Shown: one piece after another, positions 9,231 through 18,283 of the stretch
Layout: each line of letters opens with the position of its first letter
How positions within the stretch are numbered: the first letter of the stretch is position 1
Assembly: GCF_007004735.1 (NCBI RefSeq)
Contig: NZ_SSNL01000005.1
Span: 62,001 to 126,000 of the forward strand
Direction of reading: 5' to 3'
Source of the DNA: Salinigranum halophilum
GTDB taxonomy: Archaea; Halobacteriota; Halobacteria; Halobacteriales; Haloferacaceae
Length of the DNA: 64,000 nucleotides
Position numbers and translations under genes: made by a program
The notes under the pieces: generated by a model
The model's database searches: none
What the model saw: the letters and a program-made list of their open reading frames with translations, nothing else
Told to the model about the DNA's origin: nothing

Positions 9231-11000
9231 ATGACAGAGGGGGTCACCGCGGTCGTTCTCGGAGACGAAGGCTCCGAGGCCGCTGCGGCGGTCGCACGCG
9301 CACTCGACGACGGGACTGTCCGGACCACCGCCTCCGTCGACGAGGCGAGCGCGCTGTCGCGGGAGGTCGACTGCGTCGTCGTCACGTCGACCGGCCGGGC
9401 GAGGGCGTTGCTCGAACGGCTCGACGGCGAGCCCGCCTGTCCGGTCGTCGTATTGACGGCGCGCGCGACGCCGGTGACGGACCGGACACGCGTCCGACAC
9501 CATCCCGCCGACGCGCTCGGGACGCTGGGAGAACGGCTCGTCGACGCCGTCCTCGCCGACAGGGAGCGACAGCGAGCCGCGAACCGGGCAGACGACGGCG
9601 ACAGGGGGCTGGCCGAGCGCGAGGCCGCCTACCGGACGCTGGTGGAACACATTCCGAACGGCGGCGTCGCGCTGTTCGACCGGGACCTGCGGTACACGTG
9701 GGTCGGCGGCGAGGTGTTCGAGCGGGTCGACCTCGACCACGAGAACATCGCCGGAAAGACGCTCGAGGAGGTCCACTCGCCGGCGTTCCTCGACGCGAAC
9801 GCCGACGCCTATCGGCGCGCGTTCGAGGGGGAACGCGCCTCGCTCGCGTTTGTCTACGACGACCGACACTTCCGACTGGACATCGTACCCGTTTCCGACG
9901 GCGACGAGGTGGTCGCTGGACTCGCGATGACGCGCGACGTCACCGACGAGGTCGCGGGCCAGCGCGACCTGCTGGTCCGGACGCGCGCGATGGACGCCGC
10001 CGCAATCGGGCTGTGTCTCACGGACCCCAACAGACCGGACAACCCGCTCATCTACGTCAACGAGGGATACGAGCGGATGACCGGCTACGACGCCGAGGAG
10101 GTGCTCGGGCGGAACCCCAGACATCTCAAGGGACCGGAGACCGAGGCCGAGGCCAGCCGACAGATGCGCGAGGCCGTCGAAAACGCCGAATCCGTCTCCG
10201 TCGACGTCACGAACTACCGGAAAGACGGCACGCCGTTCGTGAACCACGTCGACATCGTCCCGCTCTTCGACGACGAGGGTGACCTCGTCCACTTCCTCGG
10301 CTCGCAGGTCGACGTGACCGACCAGTACGAGCGCGAGCGCGCGCTCGCCAGACAGAACGAACAGTTGGCGGAGTTCGCGTCCATCGTCAGTCACGACCTC
10401 CGGAGCCCGCTCGCGGTGGCCCGCGGACGCATCGAACTCGCACGGGCGACGGGCGACCTGTCGCACCTCAAGCAGGCGGAGACGGGCCTCGAGCGAGCGT
10501 CGGAACTCATCGACGACCTGCTGACGCTGGCCCGCGAGGGGCAGACACTCGACCCCGCCCGCGTCGAAACGGTCGCCGTCGACGCCGTCGCCCGCGCCGC
10601 CTGGGACACCGTCGACACCTCGGGGGCGACGCTCACCGTCGTGGACGAGTGGACGGTCGACGCCGACGAGAGCCGCCTCCGCCAACTGTTCGAGAACCTC
10701 TTTCGGAACGGCGTCGAACACGGCGCGACGGGTGGCCGGTCGGTCGAGGTGCGAGTCGGCCCGCTGTCGGAGCGGTGTGGCTTCGTCGTCGAGGACGACG
10801 GTCCCGGCGTCCCCGAGGGGGTGAGCGAGCGCCTGTTCGAGGCGGGCGTCACCACCGCCGAGGACGGGACGGGGTTCGGCCTCGCCATCGTCCGGAGTAT
10901 CGCCGAGGCGCACGGGTGGGCGGTCCGACAGACCGACAGCGAGCGGGGCGGTGCGCGCTTCGAGTTCGACGTCCCGTGTCTCGGGAGCGACGACGACTGA
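9231..11000 (+). CDS. Hybrid-type PAS sensor histidine kinase
   Basis: The 589-residue soluble kinase has, in order: a degenerate receiver-like N-terminus (about 1-105), a first PAS domain (about 135-240), a second PAS domain of LOV-like sequence (about 255-365), a HisKA dimerisation helix with the phosphoacceptor in SHDLRSP (near 387), and an ATPase domain with N box LFRNGVEHG, G1 DDGPGVP and G2 GTGFGLAIV. The second PAS domain has GRNPRHLKG where photoreceptor LOV domains have GRNCRFLQG, so the flavin-binding cysteine is absent. No cognate regulator adjoins it. Confidence 0.9.
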   Translation: MTEGVTAVVLGDEGSEAAAAVARALDDGTVRTTASVDEASALSREVDCVVVTSTGRARALLERLDGEPACPVVVLTARATPVTDRTRVRHHPADALGTLGERLVDAVLADRERQRAANRADDGDRGLAEREAAYRTLVEHIPNGGVALFDRDLRYTWVGGEVFERVDLDHENIAGKTLEEVHSPAFLDANADAYRRAFEGERASLAFVYDDRHFRLDIVPVSDGDEVVAGLAMTRDVTDEVAGQRDLLVRTRAMDAAAIGLCLTDPNRPDNPLIYVNEGYERMTGYDAEEVLGRNPRHLKGPETEAEASRQMREAVENAESVSVDVTNYRKDGTPFVNHVDIVPLFDDEGDLVHFLGSQVDVTDQYERERALARQNEQLAEFASIVSHDLRSPLAVARGRIELARATGDLSHLKQAETGLERASELIDDLLTLAREGQTLDPARVETVAVDAVARAAWDTVDTSGATLTVVDEWTVDADESRLRQLFENLFRNGVEHGATGGRSVEVRVGPLSERCGFVVEDDGPGVPEGVSERLFEAGVTTAEDGTGFGLAIVRSIAEAHGWAVRQTDSERGGARFEFDVPCLGSDDD

Positions 11001-11184
11001 GGAGCCAGGGCGCGGTGCTCACGACGCGGTCCCGGTTCGTCCCGCAATCGCAATCGCAATCGCGAGCGGGGGAACCGCTCGGAGCCCCGGCTGGAGAGAC
11101 GCCGGATGCATCTGTATGAACACTCGGCCCGTCTCCGTCGCCGAGATGTTCTCAGTAATGTATATCCGTCCGTGACCGGAACAG

Positions 11185-12903
11185 ATGTCTATGCCCGATC
11201 AAGTCCGATCGGTGTCACGACGACAGGTGTTGAAGACGCTCGGTTCGACCGGTCTCGTGGTCGGTTTGGCCGGTTGTGGTGGCGACGGGGGCTCCAACTC
11301 GGCCGCCGGCGAGACCGAGACGGGGACACAGAGCCCCGAGCCGGAGTCGACCGACTCCCCCGAGCCGGAATCGACCGAGTCCGCCGAACCGGAGTCGGTC
11401 AGCGGGACGGTCACGCTCATTCACGACACGCATCTGCAGGGCCGTTACGGCAGTCTCGAGGACGCGGAGAACATCGCGAACTACGTCGGGCTGATGGACC
11501 AGCTCACCGAGGAGTATCCAGACGCAGTGCGCGTCGGCGTCGGTGACGACCTCGCGTCGTCGGTGTTGTCGTCGGTGTTCAACGGCGCACACATCGTCGA
11601 CGCGCTCAACGTCGGCGAACTCGACTACGACGGGTTCGGCAACCACGACTTCGACATGGGGCCGGACACGTTCCGCGAGCAGGTCGAAAACAGCGAGTTC
11701 CCCTGGCTCAGCGCGAACTGCCTCGACAGCCGGACCGGCGAGGTGTTCGCGAGTGAACAGGGCGCACAGCGGTACGCGCTCACCGAAGTCGACGGGGTCA
11801 CCGTCGGACTGACCGGAATCCTCACCGAGGAAGCGCCGAACATCGCGTCGATGGGGGAGCACGCCGAGGTGACCGACCCAGCGACGGCGCTGCAGGAGGT
11901 CGTCCCGCAGATGCGCGAGGAAGGTGCCGACGCCGTCGTCGTGCTCTCTCACGTCGCCAGCCCGGCCGTCGAGTCCGAGGTCGCACCGAACGTCGATGGC
12001 GTCGACGCGTACGTCGGCGACCACGCCGCACAGGCGTACGAGACGCCGAACGTCGTCAACGGCAGTCTGGTGTCGATCATCGGTGACGAGTTCCAGTACC
12101 TCGCCGAGCTTCACCTCGAGGTCGAAGCGGGCGAGGTCGTCTCCCACGAGTTCACGCGGCACGCCACGGCCGAGGCGGTCGGGCGCGGGCTCGAACCGAA
12201 CGCCGAGGTCGCCCAGCTCGTCGAGGACTATCGCGCACAACTCGACGAGGAGGTGGGTCAGGAGATCGGGCGCACGGAGACGGCCCTCGACTGCCGGGAG
12301 AACGTCGTCCGCCGCGAGGAGTCGAACATGGGCAACTACATCGCGGACGAGATGCGCGAGGCCACCGACGCCGACGTCGCGCTGATGAACGGCGGCGGCA
12401 TCCGGACCGACAGCCAGTACGGCCCGGGGGCGCTCACCCAGCGGGACGTCTTGAACATCCTCCCGTTCGGGAACGAGCTGACCGTGCTCGAGGTCACCGG
12501 CGAGACGCTGCTCGCCGCGCTGGAGAACGGCGTTAGCGAGGTCGAACGCCTCTCGGGGCGGTTCCCGCAGGTGTCGGGGATGCAGTTCACGTACGACCCG
12601 AGCAACGAGGTCGGGAACCGAATCGTCGAGGTCAGCCTCGGCGGCGAGTCGGTCGACCCCGAGGCGACCTACACCGTCGCCACCAACAACTTCGTCGCCG
12701 GCGGCGGTGACGGCTACGAGATGCTCACGGACGCGACCCGTGTGCTCACGCCGGGCAACGGCCCGGTGCTGGCGAGCCTCATCGTCCGCCGTATCAGGGC
12801 TGAATCACCCATCGCGCCCGAGGTCACGGGCCGGGTCACGGTACAGAACCCGACGTGGGAGCCGCTCGTCGCCGAGGCACTCGCGCCCGTTCTGGCCGCG
12901 TAG
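11185..12903 (+). CDS. Exported 5'-nucleotidase / metallophosphatase lipoprotein
   Basis: The 572-residue protein has a twin-arginine signal (SRRQVLKTLG) and a lipobox ending in LAGCGG, then a Pro/Glu/Ser/Thr-rich linker (about 35-72), so it is anchored outside the cell. The metallophosphatase domain (about 75-330) shows IHDTHLQGRY, GVGDDLA, FGNHDFD and VVLSHVA; the C-terminal 5'-nucleotidase domain (about 350-550) has MNGGGIR and NNFVAGGGDGY. It would dephosphorylate extracellular nucleotides. The first motif has His-Asp-Thr-His, as in UshA relatives. Confidence 0.92.
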   Translation: MSMPDQVRSVSRRQVLKTLGSTGLVVGLAGCGGDGGSNSAAGETETGTQSPEPESTDSPEPESTESAEPESVSGTVTLIHDTHLQGRYGSLEDAENIANYVGLMDQLTEEYPDAVRVGVGDDLASSVLSSVFNGAHIVDALNVGELDYDGFGNHDFDMGPDTFREQVENSEFPWLSANCLDSRTGEVFASEQGAQRYALTEVDGVTVGLTGILTEEAPNIASMGEHAEVTDPATALQEVVPQMREEGADAVVVLSHVASPAVESEVAPNVDGVDAYVGDHAAQAYETPNVVNGSLVSIIGDEFQYLAELHLEVEAGEVVSHEFTRHATAEAVGRGLEPNAEVAQLVEDYRAQLDEEVGQEIGRTETALDCRENVVRREESNMGNYIADEMREATDADVALMNGGGIRTDSQYGPGALTQRDVLNILPFGNELTVLEVTGETLLAALENGVSEVERLSGRFPQVSGMQFTYDPSNEVGNRIVEVSLGGESVDPEATYTVATNNFVAGGGDGYEMLTDATRVLTPGNGPVLASLIVRRIRAESPIAPEVTGRVTVQNPTWEPLVAEALAPVLAA

Positions 12904-12962
12904 GTCCCCCGACGGACGGTCGACGGTCCCGCTCGGAGCCCCGTGGAGCCGAGCGGGCCGAG

Positions 12963-13514
12963 TCAGCAGTCGTCGGACGACGTGTCGTCGGACGGCGCGG
13001 AGGTCGAGGCGTCGGCCCGTTCCCGCGCGGAGGTGAACCCGAGTTCGGCCTGTTCTTTGCTCCGACGCTCTTCGCGGGCGGCGAGCGCTTCCGTCGTCGG
13101 GGCCGCGTCGTCGTCGATGCGGGCGAACGACTGGTGCACCTTCGCGTGACACCACCGACAGAGCGTCACGGTGATCTCGTGGCTCGTGCCGCGGTCGTGG
13201 TACGAGAGGTGATGCGTCTCGAGGAGCGGGCGGGCGGACTCGTGGGCGAGTCGGACCTCTTCGAGCCCACAGCGCTGGCAGGCGCGTGCCTTCGTCGTCG
13301 AGCGGTAGTGCGGACAGTCGCGCCAGGTCGCCCCCTCCGCGGCGGCGACGCACTCGTAATCGGCCCGCCGACGGTCGGTGGCGAACGCGGGGTCGTGGCC
13401 GGCGCGGTCCAGCGCGTACCGGCACCGGCCGTCGTTCGTCAGGTGGTCGCACGGGCCGGCGACCTCGTAGGGGTCATCGACGCCGACCGGCGTCCCCTCG
13501 GGCGTGCGCTCCAT
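12963..13514 (-). CDS. HNH-like zinc-binding protein
   Basis: The 183-residue protein has an N-terminal Cys-rich part (PCDHLTNDGRCRY, DYECVAAAEG, WRDCPHY) and a C-terminal HNH-type core: CQRCG near residue 91, ETHHLSYHDRG, and TLCRWCHAKVHQ. This resembles haloarchaeal HNH endonuclease-like proteins; whether it cleaves DNA is not known. The C-terminal 45 residues are a charged, Ser/Asp-rich tail. The ATG at 13514 is chosen because homologous sequence begins there; a longer in-frame start exists at 13598. It converges with the nucleotidase gene. Confidence 0.72.
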   Translation of the reverse strand: MERTPEGTPVGVDDPYEVAGPCDHLTNDGRCRYALDRAGHDPAFATDRRRADYECVAAAEGATWRDCPHYRSTTKARACQRCGLEEVRLAHESARPLLETHHLSYHDRGTSHEITVTLCRWCHAKVHQSFARIDDDAAPTTEALAAREERRSKEQAELGFTSARERADASTSAPSDDTSSDDC

Positions 13515-13607
13515 GGACGAGAGAAGGGGTGCGTGCAGTTGAAACTGTGGGGGAGTCGACGTGCGGACCGTCCCGACGGGCGTGGTCCCGGCGGCCACGT
13601 CCCGCGT

Positions 13608-13754
13608 TCACTGCTCTCGCGGGACGCTGAGGTCGCGCACGTCGCCGCCACAGGCCGAACAGCGAATCGGCTGGGTCTCGGCCTCGGTTCGCCTGCCGCA
13701 GTCGAGACACTCGAACGTGCGAACGTCCGGGGTGTCGTAGGGGTCGTGAGGCAT
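13608..13754 (-). CDS. Rubrerythrin-like small zinc-ribbon protein
   Basis: The 48-residue protein has two zinc knuckles, FECLDCGRR and RCSACGGDV, separated by about 14 residues, as in short haloarchaeal proteins annotated as rubrerythrin-like domain proteins. It has no diiron domain. Role unknown; it may bind zinc or iron. It lies upstream of the HNH-like gene on the same strand, about 90 nt away. Confidence 0.75.
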   Translation of the reverse strand: MPHDPYDTPDVRTFECLDCGRRTEAETQPIRCSACGGDVRDLSVPREQ

Positions 13755-13878
13755 CACATCACGACATCTGGTAGCACGAAACATAAATCGGCGAACCGGT
13801 TCCAACCGAGTGAGAACGCGGTCGGGTGCGGGCGGCCGGGACGCGAGTACTTTTTTCACTGCCGAGTGAAGGGCGGAC

Positions 13879-14247
13879 GTGCGACTGGTACACGAACACG
13901 ACGACGTAACCCGGACGCTCGCCACCCGGGTCGAGGTCGCGGAGTCGAGGCTGGCGCAGGCGCGTGGGCTGATGTTCCGCCGGTCGGTCCCCGACGAGTA
14001 CGCGCTCGTCTTCCCCTTCGACGGCGTCGGGTCGCGAAGCCTCCACATGGTGTTCGTGCCCTTCTCCATCGACGCGGTGTGGCTCGACGGGGCCGAGGTG
14101 ACGAAGGTCGAGCGACTGCGGGCGTGGACCGGTCTCGGGTGGGGGCGCGCGGACTGCGTGGTGGAGTTGCCGGCGGGTGCGGCGGCCGACGTCGCCGTGG
14201 GCGACAGGATTCGTATCGTCGAGGACCGCGTCGACGGTGACAACTGA
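13879..14247 (+). CDS. DUF192 family protein
   Basis: The 122-residue protein starts at a GTG and matches the DUF192 family: ARGLMFRRSVP (near 33), FPFDGVGSRSLHMVFVPFSIDAVWLD (about 55-80, split here as a single conserved block), and the C-terminal VVELPAGAA segment. No signal peptide is seen, although many relatives are exported. Function is unknown. Confidence 0.85.
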   Translation: MRLVHEHDDVTRTLATRVEVAESRLAQARGLMFRRSVPDEYALVFPFDGVGSRSLHMVFVPFSIDAVWLDGAEVTKVERLRAWTGLGWGRADCVVELPAGAAADVAVGDRIRIVEDRVDGDN

Positions 14248-14287
14248 GTACATCGGCCGACGGAAGGGTACGGCGCTGCCGGAATCC

Positions 14288-14302
14288 GACTCATTTAAGT
14301 CA
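14288..14302 (+). promoter_or_regulatory. Probable promoter of the leuA-like gene
   Basis: A TATA-like ATTTAAG core at about 14293-14299 lies about 30 nt before the ATG at 14327. A transcript from here would be leaderless or nearly so for the short upstream frame, and would carry leuA as a second, overlapping frame. Confidence 0.45.
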
Positions 14303-14326
14303 CGGGAGTGTCACCCTTGGTATACA

Positions 14327-14404
14327 ATGTCGGAACACACCCCGACGGAGGATAGAGGAAGTCGCCGCGAGGCGGCTGGCCGTGAAATTCCCCGACGAGA
14401 CTGA
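14327..14404 (+). CDS. Possible 25-residue upstream frame overlapping leuA
   Basis: An ATG placed at leaderless distance from a TATA-like element opens a 25-residue frame (MSEHTPTEDRG... ending RRD) that stops at 14404, 23 nt inside the leuA-like frame in a different phase. It contains no leucine or valine and one isoleucine, so it is not a classical amino-acid attenuator. It could couple translation to leuA, or simply be the 5' part of the transcript. Evidence is positional only. Confidence 0.3.
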   Translation: MSEHTPTEDRGSRREAAGREIPRRD

Positions 14405-15959
14405 CCGACAGGACCCCATTTTGACAGACACCAACCTCTTCGAGGGTAGCGACGGCTCCCTCGTCTCGGACACCACAGTACAGCTTCTCGACACCACACT
14501 GCGCGACGGCGAACAGGCACCCGGCATCTCGCTCACGCCGACCGAGAAGGCCGACATCGCCCGCGCGCTCGACCGCGCCGAGGTCCAGTACATCGAAGCC
14601 GGCAGCGCCTGTACCGGCACCGGCGAGCGCGAGACCATCCGCAAGGTGGCCTCGCTCGACCTCGACGCGACGGTGACCTCCTTCTGCCGCGGCATCCAGA
14701 AGGACATCGACCTCGCGCTCGACTGTCACGTCGACGGCGTCAACCTCGTCGTCCCCGCGAGCGCGCGCCACATCGAGGACAAGGTCGGGACGACTTACGA
14801 GGACAACGTCGCCGCGACCGAGGAACTGGTCGAGTACGCCAAAGACCACGGCCTCTGGGTCGAGGTCATCGGCGAGGACGGTTCGCGGGCCGACCTCGAC
14901 TACCTCGAAGAGTTGCTCGGGAGCGCCCTCGACGCGGGCGCAGACCGCATCTGCTTCGCCGACACGGTCGGCCACGCGGGGCCCGAACGCGCCTACGAGG
15001 CGGTCTCTCGGCTCTCGGCCCTGGGCCCGACGAGCACCCACACCCACGACGACCTGGGTCTCGGGATGACGAACGTCTACGCCTCCCTGAAGGCCGGGGC
15101 GGACCTCGTCCACTGCACGGTCAACGGCATCGGCGAGCGCGCGGGCAACGTCGCCCTCGAAGAGGTCGCCATCGCCTTACACCACGTCTACGGCGTCGAC
15201 ACCGTCAAACTCGACGGGCTGTACGACCTCGCACAGGTCGTCTCGCGGAAGACGGGCGTCGAACTCCCGCCGAACAAGGCGGTGGTGGGACAGAACGCCT
15301 TCACCCACGAGAGCGGTATCCACACCGACGGCACGCTGAAGGACGACGCGATGTACGAGCCGTACGAGCCCGAGACGGTCGGGCGGGAACGACGGCTCGT
15401 CCTCGGGAAACACGCCGGCCGCGCGGGCGTCCGCGCCGCGCTCGACGAACACGGCGTCGACGTCTCGATGAACGAACTCAAGCAGGTCGTCCAGCGGGTG
15501 AAAGAGCTCGGCGACCGCGGCAAGCGCGTCACCGACGCGGACCTCCTCACCATCGCCGAGGACGTCCAGGGTCGCGAGCGCGACCGCCGGGTCGAGCTTG
15601 TCGACCTCACGGCCGCCTCCGGCGGGCGGACGCCGACCGCGAGCGTCCGTCTCCTCGTCGACGGCGAAGAGCGCGTCGCCTCGGGCACCGGGTCGGGCCC
15701 GGTCGACGCCGCCGTCGAGGCCGTCCGCGCCGCGCTCACCGCGAGCGCCGACGCGGAACTGGAGTCGTACCACGTCGACGCCATCACCGGCGGGACGGAC
15801 GCGCTGGTGACCGTCGAGGTCGAGATGTCCCGCGGCGACCGCTCGGTCACCGTGGCCGCGAGCGACGCCGACATCACGCGGGCGAGCGTCCAGGCGATGG
15901 TCGACGCACTCGACCGCCTTCTGGCGGCCGACTCACAGCACGTCCCGGCCGACGACTGA
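14382..15959 (+). CDS. leuA: 2-isopropylmalate / (R)-citramalate synthase family protein
   Basis: The 525-residue DRE-TIM metallolyase condenses acetyl-CoA with an alpha-keto acid (2-ketoisovalerate for leucine, or pyruvate for the citramalate route to isoleucine). The hallmark LLDTTLRDGEQAPG starts near residue 35, metal ligands lie in STHTHDDLGLGM, and NGIGERAGN is intact, followed by a LeuA-type C-terminal regulatory domain (about 400-515). Substrate choice cannot be settled from sequence here. The start is uncertain: GTG 14382 or TTG 14421, the latter giving MTDTNLF. Confidence 0.85.
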   Translation: MKFPDETDRQDPILTDTNLFEGSDGSLVSDTTVQLLDTTLRDGEQAPGISLTPTEKADIARALDRAEVQYIEAGSACTGTGERETIRKVASLDLDATVTSFCRGIQKDIDLALDCHVDGVNLVVPASARHIEDKVGTTYEDNVAATEELVEYAKDHGLWVEVIGEDGSRADLDYLEELLGSALDAGADRICFADTVGHAGPERAYEAVSRLSALGPTSTHTHDDLGLGMTNVYASLKAGADLVHCTVNGIGERAGNVALEEVAIALHHVYGVDTVKLDGLYDLAQVVSRKTGVELPPNKAVVGQNAFTHESGIHTDGTLKDDAMYEPYEPETVGRERRLVLGKHAGRAGVRAALDEHGVDVSMNELKQVVQRVKELGDRGKRVTDADLLTIAEDVQGRERDRRVELVDLTAASGGRTPTASVRLLVDGEERVASGTGSGPVDAAVEAVRAALTASADAELESYHVDAITGGTDALVTVEVEMSRGDRSVTVAASDADITRASVQAMVDALDRLLAADSQHVPADD

Positions 15960-16073
15960 CCGGCGCTCGACGTGTGGAGCGCGCGCGGCCCGGCGTCACC
16001 GACTCCACTCGCGCGGCTCGTACGTTCGAGCGGGGTACCGTCATTTATCCCTCACGAGCCCTCCAGTCGGGAC

Positions 16074-16436
16074 GTGTCATCGAACCACTCCACGCCGTTC
16101 CTCTCTGCGGCGGCCATCATCGCGTTGCTCGGTTGCGCCCTCGTCGTGGCGACACCACTCGTCGCCGGCGCGAACCGGGCGTTCGTCGGGAGCATCGTCA
16201 CGAGCGGTCTCCTAGGTGTCGTGTTCGCCGGACAGAACCTCCGCCTCTACCGAGCGCAGTCGACCCCGTCGGTGCCAGCCGCGACCCTGACGGTCGTCTT
16301 CGGAGGCTGGTTCATGCTCGCGCCGCTGCTGTACGACGTCGGCTTCCTCGCGACGGCCGGGACCCAGTTCGGCGGCCTGCTGGTCGCAGCGTTCGGGCTG
16401 TACATGCTCGTCTCGGCGGTCGCTCCGCCGCGCTGA
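16074..16436 (+). CDS. Small four-helix membrane protein
   Basis: The 120-residue protein has four hydrophobic helices (about 9-27, 33-52, 63-82 and 92-113) and short loops, with a GGWFMLAPLL segment reminiscent of SPW-repeat membrane proteins. Family not recognised with certainty. The GTG start at 16074 lies about 27 nt after a TTTATC TATA-like element at 16044, fitting a leaderless transcript. Confidence 0.7.
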   Translation: MSSNHSTPFLSAAAIIALLGCALVVATPLVAGANRAFVGSIVTSGLLGVVFAGQNLRLYRAQSTPSVPAATLTVVFGGWFMLAPLLYDVGFLATAGTQFGGLLVAAFGLYMLVSAVAPPR

Positions 16437-16522
16437 GTCCTGCCTAGCACGAAGCAGACACCACCCGGGATGGCGGCTACCGAAGCGACGTATAAAAGTC
16501 GGCGGCCGCCGTACGCTCACGT

Positions 16523-16942
16523 GTGTCGGAGTATCTCGTCGAGGTGAAACACTCGGCACGGAAGTCGAACGCCGCCGTCGGGAGCGTCGTCTGCCAGCAC
16601 GGCGTCTCCCACCGGTTCGCCTCGCGAGACGAGGCCGAAGCGTGGGCGGCCGACCTCGCCGCCGCCGACGCACACGTCTGGATTCGCGCCGCGAACCCGG
16701 ACGACCGCTCCGACGTCGACGCGTACCTCGTCGGCTGGCTTCATCGACCCGCCACGCCGCTCGAAAGGACCTCCAGCGACGACGGCAGCGACGCTGCAGG
16801 GCGGGCTGACGAGGTCGAGCAGGCGTGGCTCGCCGACTACGCGCGCACCGCGGTCGCGTCGAACGAGGAGGAAGCGGAGGAGACGACGTCGACGACCCGG
16901 CGCGGAGGCGAGCGGATCACGGACTGGCTCGCCTCACAGTGA
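16523..16942 (+). CDS. Conserved haloarchaeal hypothetical protein
   Basis: The 139-residue acidic protein begins with a compact domain (about 1-75) of alternating strands and helices, including VKHSARKSNAAVGSVV and RFASRDEAEAWAADL, followed by a charged, probably disordered tail. No family is recognised. The GTG at 16523 follows a TATAAAAG box (about 16491) at leaderless distance. The last 9 nt overlap the converging zinc-finger gene. Confidence 0.65.
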   Translation: MSEYLVEVKHSARKSNAAVGSVVCQHGVSHRFASRDEAEAWAADLAAADAHVWIRAANPDDRSDVDAYLVGWLHRPATPLERTSSDDGSDAAGRADEVEQAWLADYARTAVASNEEEAEETTSTTRRGGERITDWLASQ

Positions 16943-17062
16943 GCCGCCACAGCCCGGGCACTCGTCGGGATACCGCTGTCCGTCGACGACGGCGAGGCCG
17001 TACTCGGCGTTCGTGGGGGCTTCGCGATAGACTCTGTCACCGCAGGAATCGCAGGTTTTCAT
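16934..17062 (-). CDS. Very small zinc-ribbon protein
   Basis: The 42-residue protein has CDSCG at residue 4 and CPGCGG at residue 35, a complete zinc ribbon with little else. It belongs to the many micro zinc-finger proteins of haloarchaea with no known function. Its 3' end overlaps the converging upstream gene by 9 nt. Confidence 0.68.
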   Translation of the reverse strand: MKTCDSCGDRVYREAPTNAEYGLAVVDGQRYPDECPGCGGSL

Positions 17063-17288
17063 GTGAATTGGAACGTCGACTCGCTCGACGCGGACCCGCC
17101 TCATCAGCGTTTCGTCGCTGGAACGAGCGGACCGCCCGGCGGACCCGCGGAGGCCGGTGCGAGCGGCGTCGAGGTGTGGCGAATCCCCTCCCAGAGTATC
17201 AAATCGGATTTTCAGGGGCGAGGCTTTATTATCACCCTTGTGAGAAGCCTTCTCGAACTCCCCGACGAGGTTCGATTCACCCCTAGCT

Positions 17289-17645
17289 ATGCACTGCATC
17301 CGATGCCAGTCCGAGACGAGGTACAATCGCGCGGTCGTCACGCTGGACGACGAGACGGTCCGCGGCGGATTCTGTGCGGAGTGTGAGCGGACGGTCTTCG
17401 GCCGAGCGCTCATCGAGCGGCCGTTCGCTCATCTCGACGGCTGCATCGAGTGCCCGAACGCCGGTGTCGCCGCGATTCCGGAACACGAACTGGAGATATC
17501 CATCGAGACCGACAACGAGTACGTGACCGAGGGCTACGTCGTCGACGAGGAGACGCCCGTCTTCTGCCGCGAACACCTCCCGGCGCAGTTCGCTCGGCTC
17601 ACGACCGGTGACGGACGCACGACTGTCGTCGTCGACCACGTCTAA
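17289..17645 (+). CDS. Zinc-binding hypothetical protein
   Basis: The 118-residue protein has three cysteine groups: HCIRCQ at residue 2, FCAECERT near 28 and GCIECPN near 51, plus FCREHLP near 92, suggesting one or two structural zinc sites. No family recognised. It has its own 226-bp upstream region containing TTTATTATC (17223-17231), about 60 nt before the ATG. Confidence 0.65.
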   Translation: MHCIRCQSETRYNRAVVTLDDETVRGGFCAECERTVFGRALIERPFAHLDGCIECPNAGVAAIPEHELEISIETDNEYVTEGYVVDEETPVFCREHLPAQFARLTTGDGRTTVVVDHV

Positions 17646-17676
17646 GTGGGGCGGTCGCGTGTCGCACCGCGAAAGG

Positions 17677-17934
17677 TCACCGCTCGGAGAACGTTCCGCG
17701 TAACGGGGGTGAGGGCGACGAGCCACGCGGGGCGGACAACAGCACGAACGGGACGTCACACCCGCGAGCGCGCTCTTCGTAGCACGCCTCACACTCGAGC
17801 AACCCGTCCCGCCGAGCGGTCGGCCGGGAGACCGTTCGGGGTGAGGAAGGACAGTGCCGACACCGCGGGGTCGTATGGAAGACGGGCGAGTCGGCGACGG
17901 GGGGAACGTAGACGGAGCGCGGGCGCGGTGACAT
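17677..17934 (-). CDS. Putative small cysteine-pair protein
   Basis: An 85-residue frame with RCRHCPS near residue 24 and LECEACYEERARGC near residue 46, consistent with a haloarchaeal zinc-binding microprotein. It is the best explanation for the otherwise gene-free stretch 17646-18108. Arg- and Pro-rich flanks and ordinary codon use leave real doubt. Confidence 0.42.
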   Translation of the reverse strand: MSPRPRSVYVPPVADSPVFHTTPRCRHCPSSPRTVSRPTARRDGLLECEACYEERARGCDVPFVLLSAPRGSSPSPPLRGTFSER

Positions 17935-18108
17935 GGGTTCGGCGTTCGAACGACCAGAGTCGGAAGGCGGTGATATACGCTCGCCTCCGAGCATCAGCAC
18001 TGAGATTTTCTGACAGCGACGTCCGAGTTCGGACGACTGTCCGGTTGTTCGAGACTGGTCCGGGGCCGAACGCCACAGCACGCACTCGTCGGGTGGTGGT
18101 GGGAGAAG

Positions 18109-18193
18109 CGCCGAGGGTGAGATTTGAACTCACGTGTCCGAATGGACAGTAGATTTCGAATCTACCGCCTTGGCCAGGCTAGGCTACCTCGGC
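18109..18193 (-). tRNA. tRNA-Ser (anticodon CGA)
   Basis: Read on the minus strand, the 85-nt sequence folds into a class II tRNA: acceptor stem GCCGAGG pairing with CCTCGGC, an anticodon stem GTAGA/TCTAC around loop TTCGAAA (anticodon CGA, codon UCG), a long variable arm as expected for serine, and a T arm GTGAG-TTCAAAT-CTCAC. CCA is not encoded. No integrase or repeated tRNA 3' end is seen beside it. Confidence 0.93.
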
Positions 18194-18283
18194 TCACTCT
18201 CTACTGAACGGCGGGGTAAGTAATGGGTTTCGGTTTCCGGAAGTGACACACAGCGGTCCATTTCACCGCATCGCCGGGCCGAG

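Noticed and set aside
18109-18193. tRNA-Ser as the attachment site of the mobile element
   Set aside because: More than 31 kb separate it from the composition shift, no integrase or repeated tRNA end was seen, and normal core genes lie in between.
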